Origin: Hirsutella rhossiliensis
Taxonomy: Eukaryota; Ascomycota; Sordariomycetes; Hypocreales; Ophiocordycipitaceae
Length of the DNA: 64,000 bases
Reading direction: 5' to 3'
Assembly: GCF_020360975.1 (NCBI RefSeq)
Contig: NW_025408670.1
Coordinates: 2,542,001 to 2,606,000, forward strand
The position numbers were made by a program, and so were the translations under genes. A model generated the notes under the pieces. That model was given only the letters and a program-made list of their open reading frames with translations, did no database searches and was not told where the DNA came from. Position 1 is the stretch's first letter; every line of letters starts with the position of its first letter. Below, one piece after another: positions 9,558 through 22,706 of this stretch.

Positions 9558-12500
9558 GAGGGCTCCAGGTGTATGAAGGTCGGGCAGGTAACAAGGCGGA
9601 ATCATGGCAGGGCAACGGCAGCGAGGCCGAAATGGAGGTGAAGACGTCGAGTGGAAAGGCCGGAGGAGTCGTCCAATGAGGCCAATTTATACCCAAAGAC
9701 TTGAACGGTGCAGCAGTGGTAGGAGCTATGGATGAAGGCGGCAGGGACCAAGGACGAGGTATATGGGACAGTCTCAAGTGCTGCGTCTGGTCGACGGAGA
9801 AATTAGGAAATAGGTGTCGTCATGGAGCTGTGGAACAAGTAGAGGGTTCTGTCGTGGACCGGTCAAGAGGCGCGAGGTTGTGTAAGTGTCAAAAAAGAGC
9901 AGATTGGGTGCCAGGGGAATGATATCGAGAGCCGGTGATTCATAATAGGCCGACGGCGTGGTACAGGGTGTGGGGGCCGTTGGCATTTATGGTTTTAGGA
10001 ATCCGAGGAAGGGTCAAAAGGGAGGGTGAGAGGGGGGCGTGCGCAAAGGAAGACGGAGTTGTCGAGCTGGTGTGCGAGGAACCAAGACTCTGGTAGCTGG
10101 GCCGCGCTGTGTCACTGCCGTGGACCAATGCAGGCCGCCGGGATCTCTGCTCAGTCGGATGGAGCAGACCTGTCATATCGGCTGTGAGACGCCGCCATGT
10201 AGGTAGAGGGGAGCCTCTTTTGGGGGAAGCGAGGGAGGGGGTGTGTGGGAATGACTTGCGCACACACAGGAGTGGTGGCGTTTTGGCTCGCCCTTTGGAA
10301 AGACTGTGGGTGGAGCAGCGATGGCTTTCAGATTTTCTCGGTTGGGTCGAGCCGGCAAGAGAGGACCCGGATCGGGAGGTTAAGACTGTTCCATCTTGCT
10401 TTGTCTCTCGGCCATGTAAGTACTACAAGCTCTGCCGGGATCGAGGTTCCTCGGCTGTCAGAGCTTAGATGCTACCGTGCTAGCAAGCAGGGGACCCCCT
10501 CCTCTTGCTGGCCATGTCGATTGGGGCGGCGGAGCTCTTGCGCACCAGCTGGTTGGGTTGCAAGAAGAGGGACGGGAGCCCACAGGGCTAAACAACTCAG
10601 ATTGACGCGGTTGGGGCCGGGGGAGGGGGAGGTATCGTAAGGGGGTGTCGAGACGGGGCGAGGGGAGGGAGGGGCCAAGGATGGGGAAGACGAAGGGCAG
10701 CATGCTTCCTCTTCTGCCTCCCCCCCCTCCCTCTTGTACTCCGTTTGTGATTCTGGATTCGGCGGCGGCGGCTCGGGCGACGCAAGGCGGGGAGTGTACT
10801 TGGGGCCAGACGATTGCCGATGGAGGTGGGCTGTGAATGGATCGAAAAACGTCGACTCTTTTCTTTTGTGGGTGAAAAGAGCAGGAGAGTTGGCTGCTGC
10901 AGGTACCAAGCGCAAAAGTAACGCTACGGCGGATGGAGGGTGCGTCTACAGGCCGCCGGCTTACTAAGGCAGTGCATCAGCCTCCTCGACGGCGCCTGGT
11001 AGATTTCTACAAGCCTTGGGCAGGCCAAGTACCTTGCATAAGCACTGCAGACGGTGGATGCCCCAGGTACCTCGGCAGGTACTGCGACTGCATCCCTGCT
11101 GGCTTCGGGAGAGGGAAGGCACCCGTCCGTCAACCCAAGTTTTCCCTTGATGGCCACTTAACACTCTCCTCCTCCACCATCATCCACCCGACAGACGGCG
11201 GCGGCACCGGATACCGGGAAACTAGGGCACTGCCCCGTCATCTCCCACCGACTGTCGGCTAGGCTAGCTTCTCGGGCTGTCACAGAACACATGATTCGCT
11301 TGGTGGCCCTCGACCCGGCGGCATTGCTGACGTCGTGTCCAGACTCAGGCGCCTTTCTTTTTCCAGCCGACCTGTCATCCGCCCAAGCCAACAAGCTTCA
11401 CTCGAGCTCTTGTCCGACGGACGCCCGGCCATCGCTACCCGCGCACATGGACGGACCAACGGTGCTCGGAGCGCGCGCCTTGTCGCCTTGGCACGAATTC
11501 CCTATGCGTGATGTACGCTCGCTTTCCTGCATGTCGGCGCATGCATCTAGCCATGTACGTACGACATGAGATTGTGCCATCTTGCGCTCCCTTTTCTCTT
11601 CCGTCTCCCGCTGTGGTGGGAGACCCTCCTGCACCACCTCATTGGCCTGATTCTCAGCCGCCTATGCCGTGAAGCTGGCCAACCTTGAAGACCCCCTCCT
11701 CGCGCAGCCAACAAGCTTCAAAACGCATGGCTTCCGTGTTACAGAAGACCATCTCACGATGTCAGCCCGACAAACAATCAACCCAAGCCCGTTACCCCGT
11801 CCACCAAGGACCCCCAGTCCAAGTCGGCACTTGGCCTGACAATTCCAGATGCTGCGCCCCTCTGTCTCGCCATGCAATGCAGCGCTGCTTCCGCCGGAGT
11901 TTTTCCCAGCGTCGCCGTCGACGAGATACTGCCCCCCTGTCGCCCCGAGCCCTCCAACCCGCGCCCCTTTGTTTTTCTGTCTCTTATTCCTTGCTCACTT
12001 CCCTTCTACCCCCTGTTGCCTCCCCACAATGATCCTTGCTTTTTGGGGCCACGTCCCTCTCCGGCCCAATCTTTTGTTTCTGGCCGTATCCAGATATAGG
12101 ATTTCATTCACCCCCCTTGTCCGGAGAGTGACCCCACGTTGGAGCCTCTCTCCAGAGCCTCGGCGAAAACCAGCAATCAACTTTCTCCTGCAGCTCGACC
12201 CAGCAGGGCGCCTTTCTTTTCTTTCTTTTTCGCAGACCGAATGCTCACACTATCGGATCGCTTCGAGTCTGTTTTCCAAAGCCATGTTTGCGTAAAATCC
12301 CATCCTTCCTGCCGTACCACCCCTCGACGGCCCGGCTGATGATGTTTGCAATACCACATTGAGGTATGGCGCTCTAGGCCCCAGGCTAATCATAGCCCTG
12401 TATAGCCGAATGTCTTTTCGACGCCCCCTTTCATTTGTCCACGGCAAACACCAACGCATTGGCCGAGCAGAGCGTGAGGCTGGCGCACCACATACAAGCT

Positions 12501-15500
12501 GTGCGGCTTCGGACCTTCGGCCCGATGGACAGCCGCGGACTCGTTGCCGACGTAACTGGCACCGGGGCGCGGTAAAGTCTCCGTTGCTCATGGTCCAACG
12601 CCGCGGGAGCTGCGGGCGACTGGAGACACAACCATTTGTGTTAATCATCCGACCCCGAGGGCCTGCACATTGGTGACACGTAACGCATCGACAAAGGACG
12701 GTACAGTACATGGAATATGACAAGATCCCGAGCCAATGACGCACCTCGCCTTGCACTGTGCTGCAAGCAAACCAGAGAGGATCAGTTACAGCCTTCTTTC
12801 CTCAGATGACTTGTGAACTCGGTGTCAGGTTCGTGACAAGAACCGCCGGTTTTGACACCCCAAGCCGGGGGGGGGGGGATTGAGCATCGGCAGTCTGTCT
12901 GGGACTTGCAGCTGACTAGCCTTGATAGACTCGCCACCGGGGCCAAGTGATTTACTTTTGGCCGGCAGCCAGCTTTGAGCAGACACCACTTTTCAGATAC
13001 TTTGCCGAGACGGCGGCACACAGAGGCTAGGCCCGTGTTCCACAGCCTTTTTGGTGATGTGCAGCCGCCGTCGCCTGGGCCCACCGGATCCCCGTCCTGT
13101 AGGTACATATCCGCATATCGTCCGGCACTGACCGGGGGAGAAGAGGACGTTTGAGCGTGCTGCATCCACAGACGACCTGGCGGGAAACGTCAGCCTGCAC
13201 CTTGGATCAAAAACACAACCCCTGGTAGCACGTCTCGGCTAAGGCCCGTTATGGCATAGTGATGGCCGGTCCCCTCGCTTGCGTGTATCCGAGTACGAAG
13301 TACCGCTTCGCGAGAAAGCCGATAGTCTTCGGGCGTCCAGCTGGCTGAGCAAGGCCAAAGCAACAGTATCTGCCGGAGCGCCTTCTCTGCGTGCTCACTC
13401 TTCAGGGCTCTGGACCCCTCGTCGAAGCAAACATGCCGTCCAGCGCTTGCTGTTTCGCAGCCTGCACCACTCCCCTTCCCGGATGGCAAAGCACTAGGCA
13501 ATCGTATGGCACGCAGCGCAGCGATCTCTCGATTGTGTGCATGACGTGCTGCGACATGGCCAGAGACTCGTCTAGGACTCCTTGACACCTCCAGTCAGCA
13601 TCAGTTCCCGACATGCACGTTAACGCGCCGAAAATGACGAGAATGCCCAGGCAAGCCCTCGGGTTCCCGGGTGCTAGCAAACCTGTGACCCGGCAGCCCA
13701 GTGCGCCCGCGTCCACCGGAAGCGAAGCGTCACACTCGGCATGAGAGGTGCGTGACGTTGAGCCTCGCGTTCGGGGTCCCAGGAGCATCATCTCTTCGCG
13801 GCACCGCGACGCAATCCAAGTGTCTGTACCTGAGTTACTGCATGCTAATCGCCTCGCTTGCTCGAGGCGAGCGTAGGGGCCCCCTAACCTGCTTCTTTTC
13901 TCCCGCAACAAGAGCCGACATGAAGCCGTCAGATGATAAGTCAGATTCAGGTGCACCAGGCCAGTAGGCAGCGACCCAAGCTCCCAACCATTACTTTCTA
14001 GCAGTTGAGCTTGTCCGACTCCCGCCGACTTGTCTTGGGAGCTGTAGCATAACGCGAAAGATTCTCTGCCTTTTGCGCTGCGACAGGCCTTGTCAAACAC
14101 GGGTGGACCTTGATGGCGTCCACCTAGCAGATCCACCCCCGCGATGTCTCAGCTTTCGACTTTTCGGCCGAGTTGTTCTTCAGCAACGGCGTATCACAGT
14201 CGCACTACCAGGTAGGGGCCAAGAATTAAAGAATGCCTGCAAACAACCATTGGCTTTTCGTTGCGCTCATGCTCGGACTGGCAGCTCAAGCAGAATAGCA
14301 TGGTTGCCGACTTGAGTGCCGAACTTGTGCCCTCCTTTTCTATTCCCTGTTTTCCTTTCCATTTTTCCCCTCGCGAGAAACTCTAGATGCGCGCTTGGAA
14401 GCGACTCACTGGCCTTGGCTGTCTAACCCGCAAGGCAATAAGGCACCCCCCTTCCTACGGAACCCGGGTGTCGAGGTGTTGGGACGCATCTTCAATCTCT
14501 CCAAAGGCACAGGTGGCCTCCACTTTGACTGCTGCCCTCCCGAAACCAAGTTGCAAGATTCGAGTACGTACATACTGACAATGGGGGCGGGGGCGCCGGG
14601 TGTTACATGACAGCATACTATCGACTGACTTGCATCCCCACTAGCAACCGTACAGATGGGAACGAATCATATCTCATCTCTGCCGGGATGCGCTTGCCGT
14701 GTCCGCGCGCCATGGGGTGGGGATGGACGTTCGCTTCGCCTCTCTCACGAGGCTGGCTGGCCTCACATGTGCCTGTTCGCTGGGACGCGGTAGTGGCCAT
14801 GATCAAGAGGCTTGGCAACTGCGACCCGAGGACGGGACGTGTTACTAGGAGAGCATCTCAAGGAGACCGGATCGCAGACGTGACAGACAGCCGCAGCAGC
14901 AGCGACCCAGGCAGTTCGACCGAAATCTGATCGGGAGAGGACTTTTTCCTGTGGCAGATCTGAGATGGAACACGGTTGCCGATGCTCTGCCCCCCTACTC
15001 TCCTCCCGTCACCTTAAACCAGCCACAGCTAGTCGGGCTTGTGTCGGACAGAGACAGGACAGCCGCCAGGAACCACCTCGTTCCGAAATCGAGAGGCACA
15101 AGGGGTGGTTGATTCGTATCTGCGGACGACATGCACGTACGCACTTGCCAAACATCATGAGTCGTCAGGATTCGCCTGGGACGTCCCGTTAAGTGTCAAA
15201 CCGGGCCCAGAACAGTTCGCCTCTCCTCCCCGAGAGAAAAACGGGGGAAGGCAGCGTTTGGCCGGTGCGTCCTCCCCTCAAGTCCCAGCCACGATCGAGG
15301 CCCTGCCAGACACAGACGCGAACGAACCTTGCTTCTTCGCAACCCGGGCCATGCAAGTGACCAGCCGGTCCGAGACGAGGGAATAGCATGGATCGCGCGG
15401 GAGAGAGACGAGGCCTGACGGGTCGTCGGAAAGGGTTGCCCAAGGCGTCCGGGCCATGTCGGCAGAAGGGAACACGCACACAGTATTGCGTGCGAAGCCC

Positions 15501-16159
15501 GTTGGCAGTTCCTTTTGCTGTTGGTCGGGCTGGTCCCCGGGTCTGTGCGAGAGGGCGTGGATCCATGGGCAATCCGCACGGGGCGCCGACACCCGGGGTG
15601 CCGGGATCCATTGACGGGGGCTGCGGGACCAGAGGGACAGCGTTCCGAGCCCTGGCCATACAAACTTGCTCTTGCTCCGGACGGGTCCTGCCTCAAGCCT
15701 CGAGGGCTGCGGCGAGAGCGAAAAATTTCGGGGGCAAGCAATCCTAGTGTCTCACGCGGGTTCTTGTTGCCATTTCGGTCCAATTCTCTCCGAACCCAGA
15801 AATGTGAGTACGGCGATTTCTGTTTTGGCCGGCCCGAGCCGACTTTTTCAACGCCTGGTATGTCGATTGCGTCTTCTGCCACTGCAGTCCTCATTTCGGC
15901 GACCAAAACAGGCCGCGGAAGCAATTATGCCGCGGAACAGGCAATTCCCCACGCCAGAAAGTCCTTTTATGCAGCCGAGACCCCAGAAGCAAAGAAACGT
16001 CCTCCATTGCAGTATACAGTCATGTCGCCGACTCGGGATTGCTGCTGCAACGGACAAGGCCAGGGAGGCGGGCTGCCCGCCAGGGTGCAGCGCCTTTACG
16101 TGTGGCTTGCAAGTGTTCGATGCTTCGTAGAGCCAGAAGCGGTGCTGCCTCGTCGCTCC
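9558..16159. other. Long gene-free interval, about 6.6 kb
   Basis: I found no gene here. Many open frames up to about 240 codons exist (for example at 13402-14136 minus and 15189-15924 minus against 15515-16177 plus), but they overlap on opposite strands, have mixed codon use and no recognisable domain. The stretch contains homopolymer runs (G-run near 12870-12880), CT-rich blocks (11590-12060) and several copies of short GTAC-containing motifs (10736, 11030-11090, 12703, 13288). It probably holds the 3' region of the PLC gene at its right end. Confidence 0.4.
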
Positions 16160-18603
16160 TCAGCGCATCGTCTTTAAAACCTTGACGAGGAGCTTCCCTC
16201 CGGGCACCCGATTCCCATTCATATCCAAGAGCCGAATGAACCTGTAGCCCTGGCGCAGGCGGTCTAGACGGATGCACGCCCACGCGAGCGGTGGAGAGCT
16301 GATGATGCCCGTTCGCGATTCGTCATGGATTTGGAACCTGCGCAGGAGTCAATCGGGTGTCAAGTTAATCGTCAGTCGCCTAACCAGGCGGCCCCCGTCT
16401 TGTCGCAAGGCGATAGAACGTTCATGACAGCTTACCTGACAAAGCCGAGTTCCTCCGCCACCCTGGATACGTTGAGGAACTGCAGCGTCTTTCCGGACTC
16501 GCCAAAGTTGGGGTGGCTGGTCTTGTTGGCGTCCGTACGTTGCTTGTACGAACACTCGGGTGTAAGCCCGTCCTTGTCCGGGCTGCCCACCTTCTCGACG
16601 TGGAGCTCGACCTTGACGACCGGCCGGATCGTATTTGCACTGCGGCTGTGTTCGCCCTCGTCGTCGCTACTCGCCGTCGGTAGATTGTGGCCCGCAAAAA
16701 GGGTGATGGTGAGGTCGAGGGTGTGTCCGGACTCGGCCACGTCTTGCGTCTCGCTCGACTTGTCCGAGCTCTGGTACCTAGGCGGTTTCAAGACCCATCC
16801 CTTTTCATCGGCAAACATGCCCTCATTGAGCATCATGCCCTCGTCCAGGTTCTGCCAGTTCATGGCAACCATCTGGACGCCCCTGCGCCAGAACAGGCTG
16901 GGGTCTGGATTGGAGCTATCGATCCTGCGAACTGCCGGGAACGCTCTCATGAAGTAGTTCTTGTTGTGCATGAAGACGTCACGATGATGCCTCTGGCATA
17001 TTTCCAAGATCCGGTTCTCGCTGATGGAAAAAATGTGCGTGGGCATCTTGGCCTGAGGAGTCCCGAAGCTCTCAAACCGCTCGCTGCGCGTGTACACGGC
17101 GAGCTCGGCAAGGCTTTGGCATATGGGGCGAGCTTTGGCGCTCTTTTCGGAGGCTCCGGCCGACGCCGGCGCTGACTTGTCGGGTCGCGGGGAGCGAGGG
17201 GGGGCAAGTCGTTCGTCGTCGGATATTGATACGTCGTCGTCGTTGGCACTGGCCGCGAGCAGCTCGGCTGTATCCTGGGCGGCAACCATCTTGGCCGGGG
17301 CCCTCTTAACCTTGACGAGAATCTTGTTCTGAAGGGCATCGAGGGTGGGGACCCGGAACCTCGGGTCGCAGCCATCGAGGGGTTCGCTCACGAGCAGGTC
17401 TTGCCACACCTCGCGCATAATCTTGACCATGACCTCTTGCTGCTCCACATCGGCGTGGACCTCGAGACTAATGATGATGGGAAGGTGGTTTTCCACAAAG
17501 GCGGACTCTTTGATTGCCTCGCAGACCTCGCGGAAGCCGCAGGGCGTTGTCAGCGTCCAGCCGTGGGTGACGATGGGCTCGCCCCGGGGTAGGGGGTGAC
17601 GAGAGCGAGGGGCGACGGCATGCGAGGCGTCAAGTCTGGCGTTGGAGTCGCGAGGGTCGGCCGGGAACTGGACGCTCGAACGGGGCGAGGCGTCATCGGC
17701 GGGAGCGCGGCTGAAAGGGCTCGGGGTGCGGGAACGGCCGGCCGGTTTGTCGTGCGTGTCGCCGACGGTGTCGAGGATGGCCTGAGCCACGTTTGGGAGG
17801 GAGCTCCCCGAAGGGCCGCGGGCATGGTTCGACGCGAGGCGAGAAGGGCCCGCATCGCCATTCCAGACGTCGATTTCGATGCAGCGACAACCTCGCGAAA
17901 GGGCCTGGATGGGGTCAATAAACGGGACCATGGCGGTTCATGGCCGGTGGAGATCAAGGACGCACGTTCTTGTAGGCCTCGGGGGAGCTCTTGGAGGCCC
18001 ATTGATGGCCGTCGAGGTAGGTGTTGTGGCTGCTGTTGATGAAGTAGTTTGTGAGAGGCTTGGACAGGTCCTTTTGCCGCGGGGGCGCGACAGCATCGGT
18101 GCCGTACCGCTTGAAGCAGACGTAGAGAAACTCGCCAAACTCGTAGGCGTCGCGGTCGAGGGCAACGGAGGGCTCGCCCTGGACGTCGACGAGGAAGCGG
18201 TGGAAGCTCGCCCTGGACAGGAGCCGGGCGCCGTCGAGACGCCGTAGCTGGTCGTAGAGGCGGCGGAGGGCCTCGTGCATGTCGGTGCTCATGTGGACGT
18301 CGAACTCGGGGGCTCTCCTCCCGGACGACGAGTCGGTGGAGCCATGGCTGGAGGACTCGTCGGCGGCCTTTGCAAAGACGGTGACGCCGATCATACGCCG
18401 GAGCAGCTGGACCGACTGCGGATTCGAGTTTCCAAAGATGGACAGGGTGCGCGTGCGGCGAGGCGAGTGGGCGGGATCGCGGTCGCGGCGGCGTGAGCGG
18501 TAGCGCTGCTGAACATGGCCGTCTCTCGTCAGCTTTTCCTCTTGGGCGTCTGTATAGCGGTCGAGGTGAAACTGCGTACAAACAGTCCGCACAGCAGAGG
18601 CAT
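16160..18603 (-). CDS. Phosphoinositide-specific phospholipase C, about 737 aa
   Basis: Hydrolyses PI(4,5)P2 to IP3 and diacylglycerol in fungal calcium signalling. Exons: 17966 back to at least 18394, then 16436-17904, then 16160-16337. The introns are 17905-17965 (GTGCGT..CATCCAG) and 16338-16435 (GTAAGC..GCGCAG). PI-PLC-X begins at NYFINSSHNTYLDGHQ; its His, the Glu and Asp of CIEIDVWNG and the His of VTHGWTL are the expected catalytic or metal residues. The Y domain follows (TRSERFESF, QMVAMNWQNLDEGMMLNEGMF) and then a C2 domain that closes in the last exon (LLDMNGNRVPGGKLLVKVLK). About 90 low-complexity residues split the X domain after EIDVWNG. The N-terminus is uncertain: the first in-frame ATG is 18394. 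My coordinates use a small upstream exon (18580-18603, MPLLCGLF) joined by an intron 18509-18579. Confidence 0.9.
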
Positions 18604-18744
18604 CGTGGGCCCGTGTGCATCCGTCGTCTTCGGGGCGGCCTCCCGGGAGCAACGCCGTGGAAGGAAAAGGCCTGCTTGCCCTGTGCGCGCGCGCGCTTTC
18701 AGACGCGCTTTGGGCCAAACATGGAAGGAAAGGCAGATGGCAGA

Positions 18745-18805
18745 CAGGAATTTTCTTCTTCTTCTTCTTTTTCTTCTCCTTCTTTTTCTTCTCCTTCTTC
18801 TCCTT
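18745..18805. repeat. TTC/TTCTCC polypyrimidine tract
   Basis: Plus strand shows repeated TTC and TTCTCC units for about 60 bases. On the PLC-coding strand this is a GAA/GGA purine tract about 150-200 bases upstream of the proposed start, so it may lie in the PLC 5' leader or promoter. Confidence 0.7.
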
Positions 18806-20527
18806 CTCCCCTTTATCTTGGGATCCCCGCCCCCGTGTTTCTTTCTCTGTTGATTTGGTTTGTTCCGTCTCTCGTCCGAATTCACATTTTCGTTGTTGGG
18901 CTCTTGATTGGGGTGTCCCAGCTGAGGGTTTCGTACTCTGATTAGACGGGCGGTTTGCGCGACCGAGGCGAGATGGAGGGGGAAATGGCGAGAGATAAAA
19001 AAGAGGCGAAGAGAGTGTGGAGGATCAAGGGGAGAGAGAGACACACACACACACCACACACACACCCACACCTCGCGATTGTGTCAGCACGAGAAGAAAA
19101 GGGGGACTGGAGGAGCGACCTGCGATGATCGATGAATACAAGAATTGGTACTTCGTATCGAGTACAGGAGGGCTCATGGCTCGTCAGCCTCACGGGCCCG
19201 TCGACAACTGATGCGCAGCCCGGCCATATCCTCGCACAAGGAGGGGGAAACAACCGCCTAATGCATGGCAGGCAAATAATAATAAGCTGAGCAGAACGGA
19301 CGACTAGCTCTGCCTTAGTGGCCGAGGGGCTGCAGCCAAACACTTACTTGGACGCACATATACCATATTATGCCGGCATCCTTGGATCCGCCAGCATAGC
19401 TCTAACGCCCCGATTCGTAGCCATCTTTCGTTGCCAAGCACAAGTACTGTACCTCGAGGATATCGGTTCCGCGTACAATGTACATACAGTACAGGGACCC
19501 GATACAGTCAGCGCAACGCCGCAGGCACTCGCTCCCGCGTGGCTCGCGTGTCGGGTGGCATGTACCACGACGCATCATGACCCCTGATCTTCCCCTGGCG
19601 GTGCCGCTGGCGTGAGAAACGTCCCCCAGGATCCTTCCAATCGGACGGGCCGATGGCTGGGGGCCGAGAGCGGTGGGAGCCGCATCCAATGTCCGTCGAG
19701 AGAGGGATTATGTGCTGTTAGTTGGCCAGGGAGGAACGGGGGCCCGGGGGCTTGGGGGCTGCCGCTCCGTGTCCGGCCAAGTGTAGCGAGCGATGGATGA
19801 GTGGAAAGAATGGGGAGGGGGCTCTGGGTCGATCCAGGCCGACGCGGCGCTTGCCACCGTGTCATCGCCTTGTAAATGCACATATCCGCATGCACCGTAC
19901 TCCGTACAGTCCGCCGTCGTTTCGTTTCCTTCGCGCGTGCGTGCTTCGCAGCCTGCTGTCCGTCCCGTGCCAGCATCCCCACCCTGCCCTGCGGACTGGA
20001 TCCCCCCCCTGCAGGCCTGGATTTCTCCCAGGCCCTCGGGAACAGACCCCGGTCTGCAAGGTTTCTTTCGACTCGCAACTGCCGAGCATACTACTACTAA
20101 ACGAGATGTCGAGACCGAACCAGCAGGCCGTCCGAGGGAGGGTTCTGTTTAAGGGACGAGGAGGAGGGTTCGGCGCACACTGTAGAGCTGCTTGTGTTTT
20201 CCTTTTTTGCAACATGCATGTTCTTCGTGGGATGTAGCACGTGGTGCGCTGCACGTCCTTGTCCTCGCCTCATTATTGCTCTTGCTCACAGCCCCGCGCG
20301 TGTGCCGAAAAATTCAATCCTATCCTTGCCGCAGCGGCGCGGGCGTGGGGAACGGGGCGGAGTGGGGCGCGGGCCTGAGTGGGGCCGGTGCCGATGAGGT
20401 CATCGCCAGCCTGTCCGCCCTTCCCAAAGTCCATCTTCACTGCAACCGAGCCGCAGCCCACGCACTTGCTTCTGTATACCGCTCAAGGGGAGGTTGCAGC
20501 ATAATCTCCGAAGCGCACGTAACTACA

Positions 20528-20529
<2 letters not shown>

Positions 20530-20559
<30 letters not shown>
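20530..20559. repeat. CA dinucleotide microsatellite
   Basis: About 15 uninterrupted CA units ending five bases before the cupin ATG at 20565. It would lie in the 5' UTR of that gene. Confidence 0.85.
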
Positions 20560-20560
<1 letters not shown>

Positions 20561-20564
20561 AGCA

Positions 20565-21069
20565 ATGGGCAACGACGGCCACGAGGCCCGCGTCCGGTCC
20601 TGGGGCTTCGGCCACGTCTTTACCTGGAGCGACGGGGCGTAAGTGCTCCACGTATATTCCCGTCCCCGTCCCGTCGGTACAGCAACACGATTACACTTTG
20701 GAAACTTTATTCCAACGACCAACACCACCCTGCCCTCGTCCCCCTCCTTCCTCCCCAAGATGCGCTGTTCTTACAGAGCAAATGGACACGACGCATACAC
20801 ACATGCAGAGAATAACTCCACCACGCTGACTTCCGTCACTCCCCCCCCCCCCCTTTGTGGCGCGCAGCAACGCTCACTACCCGCCTCACCGGCACGCTGG
20901 CTCCACGACGCACCTCATCGTCTCGGGCGAGATGACGCTGTGGTACCCCGACGAGGCGGACCGCGAAAAGGTCACCTACGGCCCCGGGGCCAGGGTCGAC
21001 GTCGAGGCCCAGAGGATGCATGAGGTTTGGATTGGGCCGCGAGGTTGTACCTACGTCATTGGCGAGTGA
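20565..21069 (+). CDS. Small single-domain cupin protein, 91 aa, two exons
   Basis: Exon 1 20565-20638 (MGNDGHEARVRSWGFGHVF), intron 20639-20867 (GTAAGT..GCGCAG, unusually long for this window), exon 2 20868-21069. The joined frame gives a compact RmlC-like cupin: motif 1 is HYPPHRHAGSTTHLIVSGEM with His/His/His positions for metal, and motif 2 is weaker (RMHEVWIGPRGCTYVIGE). Length suits a one-domain cupin. No signal peptide is seen; probable cytosolic metal- or ligand-binding protein, reaction unknown. It converges with the downstream hydrophilic-protein gene. The intron contains a 14-base C run and an A/C-rich segment. Confidence 0.78.
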
Positions 21070-21393
21070 CCTCTGGGCAAGCCTTGCATGGGTCCACGGA
21101 AAGGAGGGAGGGAGGGAGGCCAAGTCATTTACCGTGCAGAATAGCGAACGGGAATGCCTTGCCCGTTGACTACCTGGGCTTCGTGCCCAAAAGATGAGAT
21201 GTTCTTCTTAACTGTCAACGCAGAATGGGACACGCGCCCGTCAACGTACACACAAGATGAGGCGGCAAGGTGGATTCCACAAGGCAACCGAACGGGTCAG
21301 TGAAAGGCCATGTCATCTGCATACAGAAATCGTCGTCACAAATCCAGCCTAGGAGCGCATGACATGCGCTTACGGCTCTTCTCTGCGCACTCG

Positions 21394-21958
21394 TCAACGC
21401 CGCTCGCTGGCCACCTTCTCGGCCGAAACTGGTAGCCTTTCCTCGGCATCGGGGTAGCCCTCAGTCGCCTTGCCGCGATATCCCGTGGGATGCTCCCGAT
21501 CGAGTCCATACTCGCGCATCGGGTCCGACGAATTCGCGCCAACGCCCTCCAGCCCGGCACCAACCTTTTTCCGCTTGCCCCCGTGCAACTCTTGACTCGT
21601 CATTCCCTCGCCGGGATGGCCGTACCCCTGGTGCACATCGGCCGAGGAGGCCCCCGTCAGAGAGTCGAACGCATTTGTGCCCGCGTGGCCAGCAAACTCT
21701 CCAACCGGGCCCGGTCGGAAGCTTTGGTTGGCGGGGGCCGTGCCGGGCATGTGGGCTTCGGCGTGGAATTCGGGGACGCGGTCCTTGCCGACCTTGACCC
21801 CGGGAGCATGCTGCAGGAGAAATGTGGTCAGTCCGGGTTGTGTTAGCTCTAGCGTCTGTACTTACACCTCTGGTGGTCATGGGCTCAGAGGGCGGGACTC
21901 TGCTCCTGAATTCGCCTTGGGCAGCAGTCATGGCTTCGGGGTTCTTGCTGGCAGACAT
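21394..21958 (-). CDS. Hydrophilic, probably disordered 169-aa protein, two exons
   Basis: Exon 1 21866-21958 (MSASKNPEAMTAAQGEFRSR), intron 21811-21865 (GTAAGT..CTGCAG with a CTGAC branch), exon 2 21394-21810. The protein is rich in Gly, Glu, Lys and His, with blocks such as GYGHPGEGMTSQELHGGKRKK and VGAGLEGVGANSSDPMREYG and no hydrophobic core, TM segment or signal peptide. Composition recalls small stress-induced (LEA-like) fungal proteins, but that is inference. I do not recognise a named family, though similar short proteins with 'AGLEGVGA' seem to recur in ascomycetes. Splice phase and codon use make it a convincing gene. Confidence 0.72.
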
Positions 21959-22706
21959 TGTGTGATTTATGATTAGTTCTAACCTTGAGTCAAGGATCGC
22001 GAGTGCAAATGGTCAAGGAATTTCGAGACACAGTCAAGAAGAAGGAAATCATGTAATAGCCCTGCTCTTGGCCGGCCATGCCTCTCTTAACTCTTCCACC
22101 TCTCACCGACAGCTTGAGTTTGGGACTCCCTCCACCTTTTGGGTGGTGAAGAGCTCTCGATGACGACAAACTGATGTCAAATGGGCTGTTGTGGGCGGAG
22201 AGGGGGGCTGTCGTGCATTACATCATTCATACAAGAGGCGAAACAGGCGGCTATTCGCGCCGTCGTCCAATGGCTCGAGACGCCACAAGCGCTCCGATCC
22301 ATCCTGTACTCCGCCATGCGGTTTCATAGATGAGGCGAGAATCAAACGGCGGCCGGAGCAATCCTTCCGAGCTTGGTGCGTCGCGTCTACTCGTTCCATG
22401 GGGCAGGGAGCAGGCGCTTGTTGGACTCTTTGACGGAGCGCGCCTGAAGAGCCCTCGGATCGCGTCCAATCGCATCCAATCGACGATGGTGCTGGGCGTG
22501 GGCCATTCTCGGACAGACGGTACGGAGTAGCACGGATGACTTTGTTTTGGATGGTTCAACGGACCTCAGTTGCATTGAACAGCTGTTGAGCCGCGAGCAG
22601 GGGCCCATGCGTTCCATGACGGATCAGCAGCGACGCCTTGCCGCTCCCGACCTTCCCAGGCGGCAAAGTGGCGCAGGAATTCGTTCTGTCGATATTCTGG
22701 GGCGTG

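Larger units (their letters stand above)
18604..20564. other. Divergent intergenic region PLC / cupin
   Basis: About 2 kb between two divergently transcribed genes. It is rich in simple sequence: a TTC-type tract at 18745-18805, an AC-rich block at 19040-19075, and a pure CA run at 20530-20559 just before the cupin ATG. GTAC-type motifs occur at 19147, 19480-19495 and 19898. No coding frame is supported. Confidence 0.45.

Noticed and set aside
13402..14136. 244-codon minus-strand frame
   Set aside because: No motif, many Cys/Arg scattered without pattern, mixed third positions; most likely chance in GC-rich DNA.
15189..16177. Long open frames on both strands (242 and 220 codons)
   Set aside because: They overlap each other head to head, lack ATG-context or splice logic, and translate to low-information Arg/Pro/Ser sequence.
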